From the NCBI RefSeq assembly GCF_005405405.1, contig NZ_BJDZ01000011.1:1-64000 (forward strand): 64,000 nucleotides of DNA, in the 5' to 3' direction. The stretch's first letter is position 1. Each line of letters begins with the position of its first letter. This document shows, piece after piece, positions 49,286-57,432 of this stretch. A program made the position numbers and the translations under genes. This stretch comes from Lactiplantibacillus plajomi (GTDB taxonomy: Bacteria; Bacillota; Bacilli; Lactobacillales; Lactobacillaceae). The notes beneath the pieces were generated by a model. The model saw nothing but the letters and a program-made list of their open reading frames with translations. It was not told the DNA's origin and did not search any database.

Positions 49286-51490
49286 TTAGAGGTCTAAGTC
49301 GTCATTCTGTGTGGCACCGGGCAAGCCATTCGCAACCGAGCGATCTAACGATTTCATTGCACGGTCGTGGATAACCTGCCAAGCATTGCGGTTGTCAGTG
49401 TATTTCGCGCCCATCGTCTCATCGTAGACCTGTTGCTTTTGACGTGCGTCAGTAACGCCACGCGTTTTAATGGTAGCTTGGGCGAATGCCCGATCACGGG
49501 TCATTGACGAGTGAAGCTGTTCAGCGGTTTGCGTTCCGACTGGTACGACATGCCATTTCTCAAGGTCAGACGCAATTCGGTCTTGCTTAGCCTTAGCGAG
49601 ATCGGCGTTATGCTGGACGGTTGCTTTTGTGCGGCGATTTTCTTGCATTGTAGTACGTACAATCGTACGTAGCGTGATTTTTTGCTTGTACATTAAGCGC
49701 GCCGCAAAGACTTGTTTCAAAGCACGCGCCAAGACCATCAGTTTTGAGTAGCTTGTGGAGCCACCAGAGATAATAGTGCCAGTCTTATCGACTGTGCCAG
49801 CGGGCACGGTCATTTCAGCATCAGTTTCGTAGTCGGCCATCGCTTGACGAGCCTGCTTAAGGATTTCCGGCTTTTGGTCAGCGCGGTTCTTATAGAGGTC
49901 AGCGTAGGACGAGCCAAAATCACGTTCCAGCAAAGCAACCTTGGCTTTGACTTGCCGCGCTTGTACTTCGGCCGGGTCAGGCGTTGCCGGTGCAGTTTCG
50001 GAAGCTTCGGCATCATGGCAAGCCGTGTTGAAGTCGTTATGGTCTTGTTCCGACCAATCGGCAACAGGTTTCGATAAGAAACCGAAATTATCGCTTTCCT
50101 CACTATCAGTCTGTACAGAGTCGTTAGCTTCGGCAAAACCTGTTACCAAACGCGTTGCCAAAGCATGGCGGCTTCGAGATAACGCCATACCGCGCGCGGC
50201 TTGTTCGTCATCATATTTTGCTTGGGCATCGGCGGCTTTCGTGTCGGCAATCACTTGCTTAGTTTCGGTGATCTGTTTTGCAACATCGATCACTGACGCT
50301 TGTTCCGGCGCTGGCTCTGGGTCGTGGTGCGCGGCCAGATCATCGCGCATCAAGTTTGCGTAGCGATTTTTGGCAGCGTTAGTTTCAGCGTCAGCTTGTC
50401 GACGCAATTCTTCTTCATCAATATCATCATCAAAAATCATAGGTTTATCCTCCTTATGGGATTCAGTTTGTTTTAAGTTGGCGGCCATTCGCGATTCGAT
50501 GGCGGCCACGTCATCAATAACGGGTTTCATTGTGGCGGCCGCTTCGCTTAATGGCGCCGGTTCGGGCGAGGTTGCTTGGGCGGCCTTAGTTTTGTGGGCT
50601 TCCGCAATAAAATTCGTAACAGCTTCATTAGTAAAATCACGCCCCAAACCGCTTGTTGATTTAATTTCGCCCGTCGTTTTGTTGATTCGCTGATGGTAGC
50701 CGCGAACCTTTTTTTCTTTGCCGTCGGCATCTGTGATGTGATAAGTCCACGCCTTGGACTTTCCACGTTCGGTGATTGTGACACCATAGTCTGATTCAAG
50801 TTGCGATTTGAAGTCATCAACGTTTGAAGACCGTCCCTTACAATCATTAACCGCATCTTTAATCACTTGTTGCCAAGCGGATTTGGCTGGAACCTCGACA
50901 CGATCGGGTGTTGTCTTGGCATCAGGGTCTTTGGCCTTGATGGGATTCACCCATTCCTGCCCGGTAATACGCGCTGATTGTTCAGACATAAAATCATTGA
51001 CCTTGTGGCGTAACGAAAATAACGCGAAATTGCTTGTCTGAATTGCCCGGCCATTCGTGCCAATTGCGTTGACCAAAACATGGGCATGAACCTTGTGGCC
51101 TGAGCCGTCAGCTTGAATGGCGATAACATAACTAGCGGTTGGCGGTAAAGTTGATTTCATGAAGTCGTCAGAGAGTTGCAAAGCTTGTTTTGCGCGTTCC
51201 TTGAGCGTTCCAGTTAACTCATCATCTGCAAAACTTAAGATAATGCTTTGAGCTTGTAAGCGTCGTTTCGGATTGAAAGCCCGGTTTAATTGATTGTGAA
51301 ATTGCCGTTGGAGATAAGTGCCGGGCTGATCGGGCAAAATTTCGCCAGTGACGGGGTCACGAATGAATTTAAGATTTCGGCCACCAGCCGCTAAGACTCG
51401 TTGCGCCGAACCGTCATGGGCTGGGGTGTCGTACATATAGCGTAGACGACCACTTGAAGACTTGATGGAGCTAGTCATAAGTACCGGCAT
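49286..51490 (-). CDS. Relaxase (mobilization nuclease)
   Basis: A 734-residue relaxase. The first 180 residues carry the relaxase fold; the metal-binding histidines are in the HKVHAHVLVNAIGTNG motif near residue 130, matching the HxH of VirD2/MobP-type relaxases. The remainder (from about 290) is Ala/Glu-rich and helical, followed by a basic C-terminal region. It would nick at the origin of transfer and pilot the strand through a helper conjugation channel. GGAGGTGATTCATC precedes the start, which overlaps mobC by 20 bases. Confidence 0.8.
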   Translation of the reverse strand: MPVLMTSSIKSSSGRLRYMYDTPAHDGSAQRVLAAGGRNLKFIRDPVTGEILPDQPGTYLQRQFHNQLNRAFNPKRRLQAQSIILSFADDELTGTLKERAKQALQLSDDFMKSTLPPTASYVIAIQADGSGHKVHAHVLVNAIGTNGRAIQTSNFALFSLRHKVNDFMSEQSARITGQEWVNPIKAKDPDAKTTPDRVEVPAKSAWQQVIKDAVNDCKGRSSNVDDFKSQLESDYGVTITERGKSKAWTYHITDADGKEKKVRGYHQRINKTTGEIKSTSGLGRDFTNEAVTNFIAEAHKTKAAQATSPEPAPLSEAAATMKPVIDDVAAIESRMAANLKQTESHKEDKPMIFDDDIDEEELRRQADAETNAAKNRYANLMRDDLAAHHDPEPAPEQASVIDVAKQITETKQVIADTKAADAQAKYDDEQAARGMALSRSRHALATRLVTGFAEANDSVQTDSEESDNFGFLSKPVADWSEQDHNDFNTACHDAEASETAPATPDPAEVQARQVKAKVALLERDFGSSYADLYKNRADQKPEILKQARQAMADYETDAEMTVPAGTVDKTGTIISGGSTSYSKLMVLARALKQVFAARLMYKQKITLRTIVRTTMQENRRTKATVQHNADLAKAKQDRIASDLEKWHVVPVGTQTAEQLHSSMTRDRAFAQATIKTRGVTDARQKQQVYDETMGAKYTDNRNAWQVIHDRAMKSLDRSVANGLPGATQNDDLDL

Positions 51491-51992
51491 GATGAATCAC
51501 CTCCTTCAGCAATTGCGTGGTGTCATACATCGGTTGAATATCTGTTTTGTAAAACTGAACAATCAGCTTCGCTAAATCTTCGTAATTGGCGTTGGTAGGT
51601 GCCACAGCGTTGAGTTGTTTTGCAACTTGATTTAGATTCGTGCCAAGCTTAGACGCATGATACAAAAGTGTTTCCATTTTAGCGTCCACATCTTCGAGTA
51701 AAGCGCGAATTTCTTTGATCTGATTTGCCCCATCAGGCACGCCGGAAAACAATGCCAGATCAAGCACCGAAACGTCGCGAGAATGCTCACGCGTAAGTAC
51801 CCGCCAAGCCGAACGCGATTCAGGAGTTTCACTAAATTTCAGCAACAGAAGTTCATCCTGAAGTGCCTGTCGCCATGCTTCAGCGGCGGTAGACAGCCCG
51901 TAACGATTTTGAACGTAGTCTAGGGCCTGTTTGGTGGTCGCGTTAGCTTCAAGGTTGTAACGGTAACGATGTCGCTTAGCAGATTCTGCCAT
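51471..51992 (-). CDS. mobC: MobC-like relaxosome protein
   Basis: A 173-residue protein with a basic, ribbon-helix-helix-like N-terminus (RYRYNLEANATTKQALDYV) and the MobC family segment LGTNLNQVAKQLNA near residue 120. MobC-type proteins bind the transfer origin and help the relaxase nick it. AAGGAGGAAT precedes the ATG at 51992; the open frame runs 64 codons further upstream through the hairpin region and should not be used. It overlaps the relaxase gene by 20 bases. Confidence 0.8.
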   Translation of the reverse strand: MAESAKRHRYRYNLEANATTKQALDYVQNRYGLSTAAEAWRQALQDELLLLKFSETPESRSAWRVLTREHSRDVSVLDLALFSGVPDGANQIKEIRALLEDVDAKMETLLYHASKLGTNLNQVAKQLNAVAPTNANYEDLAKLIVQFYKTDIQPMYDTTQLLKEVIHHAGTYD

Positions 51993-52051
51993 GATAAATT
52001 CCTCCTTAGACAAAGTGGTGGGACGCCCAAAACGATAAAACATATAGGAAA

Positions 52052-52135
52052 CGCAAGTTGTTATGGTGGGAAGCCCACCCACCATCAACTTGCGAGGGGC
52101 TTCGCCCCTTCGATCCCTCAAAACCTGCAACGTCA
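52052..52135. other. Candidate origin of transfer
   Basis: Upstream of mobC lies a long imperfect hairpin: CGCAAGTTG (52052-52060) and CAACTTGCG (52086-52094) enclose GGTGGG/CCCACC (52065-52077). A second hairpin, AGGGGC-TTC-GCCCCT (52095-52109), follows directly. Inverted repeats next to mobC and relaxase genes are the usual setting of oriT. I cannot place the nick. The 329-base gap (51993-52321) holds nothing else clear. Confidence 0.55.
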
Positions 52136-52321
52136 ATCTTGCGATTTTTGTTGCAAAAGCCAACCCGATACGTGAACAAAACATGCGAACTCACGTCGCA
52201 ATTTTCTTCACGTTATCGCTACCCAAACACGCCAACTTTCGTGGTGGTTTTGTTGCGATCAAGCGACCGAAGTCGGGCCGAATGGCGGGCTGGAAGTCGC
52301 CGAGAAAATCACGACATCAAA

Positions 52322-54625
52322 TTACATTTTCGCTAAAACCGCCGCCAGTTGTTCGGCCGTTTTTACGCGTGAGTTGGCGTAGTGAACCGGGCTGTAATTA
52401 CTAAGCAAATCGTCCGGGTCGGGTTGCAATGCAACTGCATCTTCGAGCTTTGCATTGCCATAAAGTGACAGCATCGCGGCGACATCTTCGGGCTGATTTT
52501 TGCGGATTGGATATTTGGCCGAGATTGTATCGCGATGGGCGCCATTCCAACCAAGAAGCACTTCTTGTGATTGAGATGGCATGAGTGATGCGTAGGCCGT
52601 AAACGCTTTGTACCAGCAACTGTCAATGTAGCTGTGTTTGCCATCGCCACCACCAATAAGATCATCACCGTAAAGGGCTTTAAGATCGCGTTCGGCTTGA
52701 GTTTCATTGCGCTGGGTGCATTGCGATACGCCTTGCTGGAAATCAGCCCACGAAACGCCAAATTGCTTTTCAGCGCCGCGCATCGTTTCCAAGATGGCAA
52801 GTTTCTTCATGCGCAAGCGCCAGTCTGCCGTCCAAACAACGTTTCCGGCGTTGTCCATCTTCGCAATCACTGCAAGGCGTAAACGCCGAACGTCGAAATA
52901 TTTGCCAGAAGCAAGCTCTAGCGGGCGCTTGAGGCGTGAAATTTGGTAACGAACTTCTTGTAGCCCATAGCCAGCGTTCTTCTTACTAAAATTGTCGTAC
53001 CGCGTGCGGCCAGCCTTGATGTCAGCTTTAACAGCTTTTACTTCGGCGGGCGTTGCGTGGTCGTCAACATAGTGTTCGTAAGCTGGTTCTAGCGATTTAA
53101 GCTCGGCCAGCTCACTTATGAGCTTATCCAGATCAGATTTAGCTTGTGATTCCCACGCTGTCAGGCGTTCGAGCAAACCTGATTTACCACGATGCGGCCA
53201 GATAGTGCGCCGGAACAGGCTTTTGGTGACTGTTTGACGTTCGCTGTCGCTAAATTCCAACGAAATCGAATCAATTAGCTTGGCGTCAAACCCGGCGCCT
53301 GCAAGCGTCGTTTTATTGAAGTACAGGGCTTGTTCAGCCGTCATTTGCCGCGTGCCCGCGACAACATCGTTGTTCGTGTTCAAAACGTTGATTGTTGTGT
53401 AAAGGCCGGGAACGCTTGTCTGGTCTTCCTGTCCCTCGTAAACGGATTGCATGAATACGCCGGCCAAATCGGTGGTTAACACGCGGTTAACAATCGACCG
53501 TGCAAGTCGGAACAATCCAGTTTCGCGGATAAGATGGCGCCGGGCGATGGCCTTCATCGTCTCGCAGTAAACTGAGACAGCCCAGTCGTCCATGTCCTGC
53601 ATGAGAAAGCTGTAAAGCTTTGGCGAAACTTCATATTTGGTACTTTCTGCTAAAGCGTCAATCAAGCCCCGGCCATAGGCGCGCTGGAGCTTGAAAGCCG
53701 CCGCGCTAAGCTTTAGATCAGGGTTCAGTTGGCACCACTTTAGAAACAAGTCTGCGGCGGCCGCTGTCATCTTAAATTCAGAAACTGAGTTGCCTTGGCC
53801 GTCCGTCCAGATGATGTTTGACGGCAACGACGTGTCGTCCTTACGTAGTGTGCGAACCGTGTCTAGATCAAGCGGCGTGTCGGTTACGAAAGTCATGTGG
53901 GAGTGATCGTGATACAAACCAAATTTATCATGCGACAAAATCAGTTTGGGACATTCTTCTGAACCAATATCTTCGGTCTTGTGAGTGATTTCCATTCGCA
54001 TCTGGGCGCCTAGAATCCGGGGCTTAGCGCCGTTAGCGCCAGCCAACGTGTAATAGCCATGGCGAGCGCCGTCAACAAACCATTTACCTAACTTGGCTAG
54101 ACGATGACCGTGATTCTCAATCCCATCATCAAGCTTGCCAAAATCAGCGTTCGGCTGTGTCAAAGTTGCTTGATAAGCGTAAATTTTATCGCGTCCTGCA
54201 ATGGCCGAAATTGCAACGATAGTTTCGGCCAGCTTCCTATTTTTCATGATATTACGCGACGACCGTTGCATTTCGGCATAGGGGCTATGTGACATGCCCG
54301 ACGTGATTAAGCCGAAAGCTTGGCTGTGGCCGTGGTCATGGCTAGAAACTGCCGCAAAAGTTTTCTGCCCATACGAACCGGCGTTTAACACGGCTTTGCA
54401 TGCTGACAACTGACTTGGCGTGATGTCACCACGTGATTGATGGAGTGATTTCCGTTTGCCTTTGCCCTTATGGCTCTTGTCGATCTTCAATAAACCAAGT
54501 TCGACACCGCGAACCATAGCGCCGCAATGTGCTTGTTCGGAACGATTGACGATAGACCAAGACGAAAGCAATTCTTGTTCACTAGTGAAGTTGCCTTGAT
54601 GCAAACGATGACTGTTCTTTGCCAT
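52322..54625 (-). CDS. Long Rep_1-like rolling-circle replication initiator
   Basis: A 767-residue protein. Its middle part has the three motifs of Rep_1 (pUB110-type) initiators in order and spacing: a YAYQATLTQPNADFGKLDDGI segment at about residue 150, the metal-binding HxH in YHDHSHMTFV at about 241-243, and ESTKYEVSP with probable catalytic Tyr331. Typical Rep_1 proteins have about 320 residues, so the extra 350-400 C-terminal residues, partly coiled coil, are unusual. A rolling-circle Rep on an integrated element would let it replicate after excision. AAAGGAGG lies 8 bases before the ATG at 54625. Match made by eye. Confidence 0.62.
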   Translation of the reverse strand: MAKNSHRLHQGNFTSEQELLSSWSIVNRSEQAHCGAMVRGVELGLLKIDKSHKGKGKRKSLHQSRGDITPSQLSACKAVLNAGSYGQKTFAAVSSHDHGHSQAFGLITSGMSHSPYAEMQRSSRNIMKNRKLAETIVAISAIAGRDKIYAYQATLTQPNADFGKLDDGIENHGHRLAKLGKWFVDGARHGYYTLAGANGAKPRILGAQMRMEITHKTEDIGSEECPKLILSHDKFGLYHDHSHMTFVTDTPLDLDTVRTLRKDDTSLPSNIIWTDGQGNSVSEFKMTAAAADLFLKWCQLNPDLKLSAAAFKLQRAYGRGLIDALAESTKYEVSPKLYSFLMQDMDDWAVSVYCETMKAIARRHLIRETGLFRLARSIVNRVLTTDLAGVFMQSVYEGQEDQTSVPGLYTTINVLNTNNDVVAGTRQMTAEQALYFNKTTLAGAGFDAKLIDSISLEFSDSERQTVTKSLFRRTIWPHRGKSGLLERLTAWESQAKSDLDKLISELAELKSLEPAYEHYVDDHATPAEVKAVKADIKAGRTRYDNFSKKNAGYGLQEVRYQISRLKRPLELASGKYFDVRRLRLAVIAKMDNAGNVVWTADWRLRMKKLAILETMRGAEKQFGVSWADFQQGVSQCTQRNETQAERDLKALYGDDLIGGGDGKHSYIDSCWYKAFTAYASLMPSQSQEVLLGWNGAHRDTISAKYPIRKNQPEDVAAMLSLYGNAKLEDAVALQPDPDDLLSNYSPVHYANSRVKTAEQLAAVLAKM

Positions 54626-54659
54626 GACCATGGCCTCCTTTCAATAGTAGTTTTGGTAC

Positions 54660-54765
54660 TGAATCGCGATTCAAAACATCACAGATAACGTTGATATATC
54701 AGGCACTCGCGATTAAGTTCTCTGTATGAACCGTCGCGATGTTTTTTCGTCAAGCCGGTTCATAC
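54660..54765. promoter_or_regulatory. Palindrome and long inverted repeat before rep
   Basis: TGAATCGCGATTCA (54660-54673) is a perfect 14-bp palindrome 35 bases upstream of the rep start. GTATGAACCG (54724-54733) and CGGTTCATAC (54756-54765) form a 10-bp inverted repeat with a T-rich loop at the end of the 84-residue gene. They could be rep operator, replication origin or terminator. Confidence 0.5.
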
Positions 54766-55004
54766 TGGCCGCGTTCCAGCCAATCCCGGATTGGGGCTAA
54801 AGAAACGGCGTGAGCTTCAAGGTCTGCTAAATACTGGGTATAGCGATCGTCCACGAGCGAGGCAAGTGCATCGTAACGGCCAGCGTAGTAATCGCGTTTG
54901 GATTCAAACTCCCCGGCGTCAAATTCATAAGTGCCCGTGATGGGGTCGCGCCGCTGTAAATCGTCAGCCAAGTTGTCGTACAGAGCTTCAATTGATGTTT
55001 TCAT
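54750..55004 (-). CDS. Small acidic protein upstream of rep
   Basis: An 84-residue acidic, tyrosine-rich, probably helical protein; family unknown. It lies 125 bases upstream of the rep start on the same strand. GGAGG precedes its start. The position suggests a replication or copy-control accessory. Confidence 0.6.
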   Translation of the reverse strand: MKTSIEALYDNLADDLQRRDPITGTYEFDAGEFESKRDYYAGRYDALASLVDDRYTQYLADLEAHAVSLAPIRDWLERGQYEPA

Positions 55005-55019
55005 TGTGAATTCCTCCTG

Positions 55020-55106
55020 TGTGTCTGTTAAATTTCACGAGACCAAACAGCAATTGGTGCTTCACTTTTGGTTTCGTGAACCGGCGGGCTGGTCTTGCCC
55101 CGCCGA
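55020..55106. repeat. Two hairpins between the small gene and the excisionase
   Basis: TTCACGAGACCAAA and TTTGGTTTCGTGAA form an inverted repeat with one mismatch, followed by CGGCGGG/CCCCGCCG. They lie within the 162-bp gap and may end transcription or bind element proteins. Confidence 0.4.
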
Positions 55107-55137
55107 CTTAGCAAAGATTGTTGCGTAGCTTCTACTA

Positions 55138-55159
55138 ATTGTTCTCATCGCCCGTCAGC
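55138..55159 (+). repeat. 22-bp direct repeat, copy 1
   Basis: A 22-bp sequence beginning ATTGTTCTCATCGCCC lies just after the excisionase gene's stop codon. The identical sequence occurs at 55958-55979, just before the integrase. Identity over 22 bp is unlikely by chance. Confidence 0.75.
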
Positions 55160-55166
55160 CGTGAGG

Positions 55167-55361
55167 TTAAGCTACTGGTTTTTTATACGAATCTAGAAAC
55201 TGTTCAAGATCGGCGCGCTTGATGCGCTTGATGCCGCCGATTGTAATAACTGGCAGTCCATAGGTGTCAGTCCACAAGCGCAAGGTCTTGTAAGTGACGC
55301 CTGCCGCGCGACAAGCGTTTGCCATGCTCAGGTAAATTGGTGCTGTGGGTTGAGTTTTCAT
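55167..55361 (-). CDS. Excisionase-like helix-turn-helix protein
   Basis: A 64-residue protein with a winged helix-turn-helix of the excisionase/MerR-like type (ANACRAAGVTYKTLRLWTDTYGLP then RIKRADLEQFLDSY). Small proteins of this kind direct the integrase toward excision. Divergent from the XRE gene across a control region with four GCTAAG-type boxes. AAGGAGACG precedes the start. Confidence 0.75.
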   Translation of the reverse strand: MKTQPTAPIYLSMANACRAAGVTYKTLRLWTDTYGLPVITIGGIKRIKRADLEQFLDSYKKPVA

Positions 55362-55393
55362 AATATCGTCTCCTTACAGTTTACTTTGTACAG

Positions 55394-55497
55394 GCTTAGT
55401 TAATCAGCTAAGCTCAGGCTAAGTTTCTCACCTGCTACGCGATAAGTCAACCCATTCCACAAAAAAATGCTGGATTTTTTTTAGTTAGTGTGCTAAG
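55394..55497. promoter_or_regulatory. Divergent control region with GCTAAG boxes
   Basis: GCTTAG (55394-55399) and GCTAAGC (55407-55413) form an inverted pair, with further GGCTAAG (55417-55423) and GCTAAG (55492-55497). They lie between the excisionase and XRE genes and fit operators for the XRE repressor. Confidence 0.5.
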
Positions 55498-55525
55498 ATG
55501 AGACTCAGAAAGGAGGCGATCCCGT

Positions 55526-55936
55526 ATGGCAGAAAAAGACAGTAGCGCAAAGCGCATAAAAGCTGTTCGCATAAAACTCGGCTTAACAATGGAAGAGTTT
55601 GCCCAGAAAATCGACGAGAAAGCCAGCAGTGGCACGGTCGCCAATTGGGAGACCGGCTCAAATTTGCCCAACGCAACAAGACTGGCACGCATTGCCGATT
55701 TAGGACACGTCAGCGTCCCTTATTTGAGAGGCGTTTCGGACGACCCCGGCACCAACCAATGGACTGAGGCCATGCTAAAAAGCGCCGCTGAGTTGTCTCA
55801 ACAGCGCCGCAATGTGGAAGATGCCGCAATGGAATTCTTGCGCGTATTGTACACGACAGCGGCAACCAAGCAAGACCTTAGCGGCTACGTGAAGTTTCTA
55901 AAGAAGCAGACCGAAGCGCTAAAGCACCTAGAGTAG
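55526..55936 (+). CDS. XRE-family repressor of the element
   Basis: A 136-residue protein with an N-terminal helix-turn-helix (KAVRIKLGLTMEEFAQKI then GTVANWETGSNLPN) and a helical tail that could form dimers. GGAGG precedes the start. Placed between the divergent excisionase and the co-oriented integrase (70 bases downstream), it probably keeps excision silent. Confidence 0.78.
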   Translation: MAEKDSSAKRIKAVRIKLGLTMEEFAQKIDEKASSGTVANWETGSNLPNATRLARIADLGHVSVPYLRGVSDDPGTNQWTEAMLKSAAELSQQRRNVEDAAMEFLRVLYTTAATKQDLSGYVKFLKKQTEALKHLE

Positions 55937-55957
55937 TGTTTTGTGATTCTCCTATTG

Positions 55958-55979
55958 ATTGTTCTCATCGCCCGTCAGC
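55958..55979 (+). repeat. 22-bp direct repeat, copy 2
   Basis: Identical to 55138-55159; it starts 22 bases after the XRE stop and ends 27 bases before the integrase start. The two copies bracket the excisionase and XRE genes. Confidence 0.75.
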
Positions 55980-56006
55980 GACAACATCGATAAGGAGATT
56001 TTTACA

Positions 56007-57257
56007 ATGGCAGTTACAGAAACAAAATACGGCACATATCTAGTTGAAGTACCTTATCCAAAGGCAGTTCAGCCGATTTTAGGCAAGCGGCGATTCCGCA
56101 AGACCGTGCCCACTGAGGCTGAAGGATACCGTCTTCAGTCCGAGATCAGCAACAAGATTCAGAAGGTACTAGAGACTGGTACAGACCTAGCGCTTAGCCG
56201 CCGTGGCGCCATCAGCTTCAAGGCCTTTTACCAGCAGGAATGGCTCCCCATCTATGAGGACGGCGGTTCAGGGCGCACAACGCAAATCCCCAGCAAGGCC
56301 ACACTGCGCGGAACCAAAGACATTTTCAGGTTGCACCTATTGCCGCTGTTTGGCCGGTATTCACTGAACGAGCTGAATAACAACACCGATTTAGTGCTGA
56401 ACGAACTCGCATTTCTGAGCAAAACGTATGCGAACATCAAAACGGTTAAAAGCTACGTAAACCAGCTATTTGATGTTGCTGAAGGCCGTCGGTTCATTGA
56501 ACACAACCGCGTAAGTTCCGTGTTGCGCATGGTTGGCGACCCCAAGAAACAGCAATTGCGCAAAGAACGCGTTGCTGAGGGGCAGGCACTAACAAAGGCG
56601 CAAACAGTGCAATGGCTCGATGCCGCTAAGGCTGATTTTCAAGACGGCAAGCTTATCGAAAAAGATTACGTGCTGATTGTTCTCACCCTTTACATGGGAT
56701 TACGCAAAAGCGAAGTTTATGCCGCCCAATGGCAACAAGTAAGCCTAACCAATCGCGAAATTGAAGTGAACCAATCATTTACGAACCGAGGCACCGAACT
56801 CGGCCCCACAAAAGGCCGAAAGGTGACAATTTTCAAAGTGCCAGACGTGCTGGTTGACTTACTTGCAACATGGAAAGAGCACCAGGCAAACGAGCTTGCG
56901 ACGATTGGCGTCACAAAGCCAGCTGGCGATCAATTCGTATTTACCTACACAGACAATCGCGGACACGTGAACCACGCGCTTCACCCGGATTACCTCAACT
57001 ACCGATTGAACTCAATCGCGAAGCGCCATCCAGAACTCCCCCACCTGTGGCCGCACAAGCTACGCCACACATTCGCAACAGTTGCGCATCAAGAAGGGGT
57101 TGCCAAGCAAGCCGTCAGCGATCACTTGACCCACTCGAATTTGGAAACCACCGATGTTTATCTCAATGCGCCGGAACGCGTGGGATTAGAAGCATGGGAA
57201 GGCTTCGCGGCTGGTCTGGCGGAGGGCCGCCAGCAACTCGAACAAAAGTTACCCTAA
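56007..57257 (+). CDS. int: Tyrosine recombinase (integrase)
   Basis: A 416-residue integrase with N-terminal arm-binding and SAM-like core-binding domains and a C-terminal catalytic domain. Catalytic residues visible: Arg233 (GLRKSE), His350 and Arg353 (HKLRH), His376 (THSN) and Tyr385 (DVYLN). The ATG at 56007 follows AAGGAG; the open frame starts 16 codons earlier inside the 22-bp repeat. It ends 176 bases from the rpsI stop, the usual place for an integrase whose target is that gene end. Confidence 0.92.
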   Translation: MAVTETKYGTYLVEVPYPKAVQPILGKRRFRKTVPTEAEGYRLQSEISNKIQKVLETGTDLALSRRGAISFKAFYQQEWLPIYEDGGSGRTTQIPSKATLRGTKDIFRLHLLPLFGRYSLNELNNNTDLVLNELAFLSKTYANIKTVKSYVNQLFDVAEGRRFIEHNRVSSVLRMVGDPKKQQLRKERVAEGQALTKAQTVQWLDAAKADFQDGKLIEKDYVLIVLTLYMGLRKSEVYAAQWQQVSLTNREIEVNQSFTNRGTELGPTKGRKVTIFKVPDVLVDLLATWKEHQANELATIGVTKPAGDQFVFTYTDNRGHVNHALHPDYLNYRLNSIAKRHPELPHLWPHKLRHTFATVAHQEGVAKQAVSDHLTHSNLETTDVYLNAPERVGLEAWEGFAAGLAEGRQQLEQKLP

Positions 57258-57275
57258 GCGTTCGTAAGACTTCAC

Positions 57276-57334
57276 TACCCCAACAGCCAAAAAACGCATG
57301 ACAGAAACCCCGCGTACCCCAAATCTTACCCCAA
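57276..57334 (+). repeat. Three TACCCCAA boxes near the proximal boundary
   Basis: TACCCCAA at 57276-57283, 57315-57322 and 57327-57334, between the integrase and rpsI, matches the box at 46684-46691 at the other end. Likely arm-type binding sites. The boxes lie 99-157 bases from the attachment core. Confidence 0.5.
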
Positions 57335-57340
57335 CAAGAC

Positions 57341-57379
57341 GAAAAAAAAGCAACCAACCCATTGCTGGGGTAGTTGCTT
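57341..57379 (-). terminator. Present rpsI terminator, supplied by the element
   Basis: GCAAC/GTTGC stem with inner partly paired AACCC/GGGGT and eight T on the minus strand. Because it lies inside the element boundary, it replaces the original terminator at 46443-46473. Confidence 0.65.
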
Positions 57380-57432
57380 CTTGGTAAAAATGTTCGTCTG
57401 AACGCCGGTATAACGGCGTTTCTCTTCGCGAA

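Noticed and set aside
52058-52404. Plus-strand open frames across the oriT candidate
   Set aside because: They overlap hairpins and the end of rep, have no ribosome site and no recognisable product.
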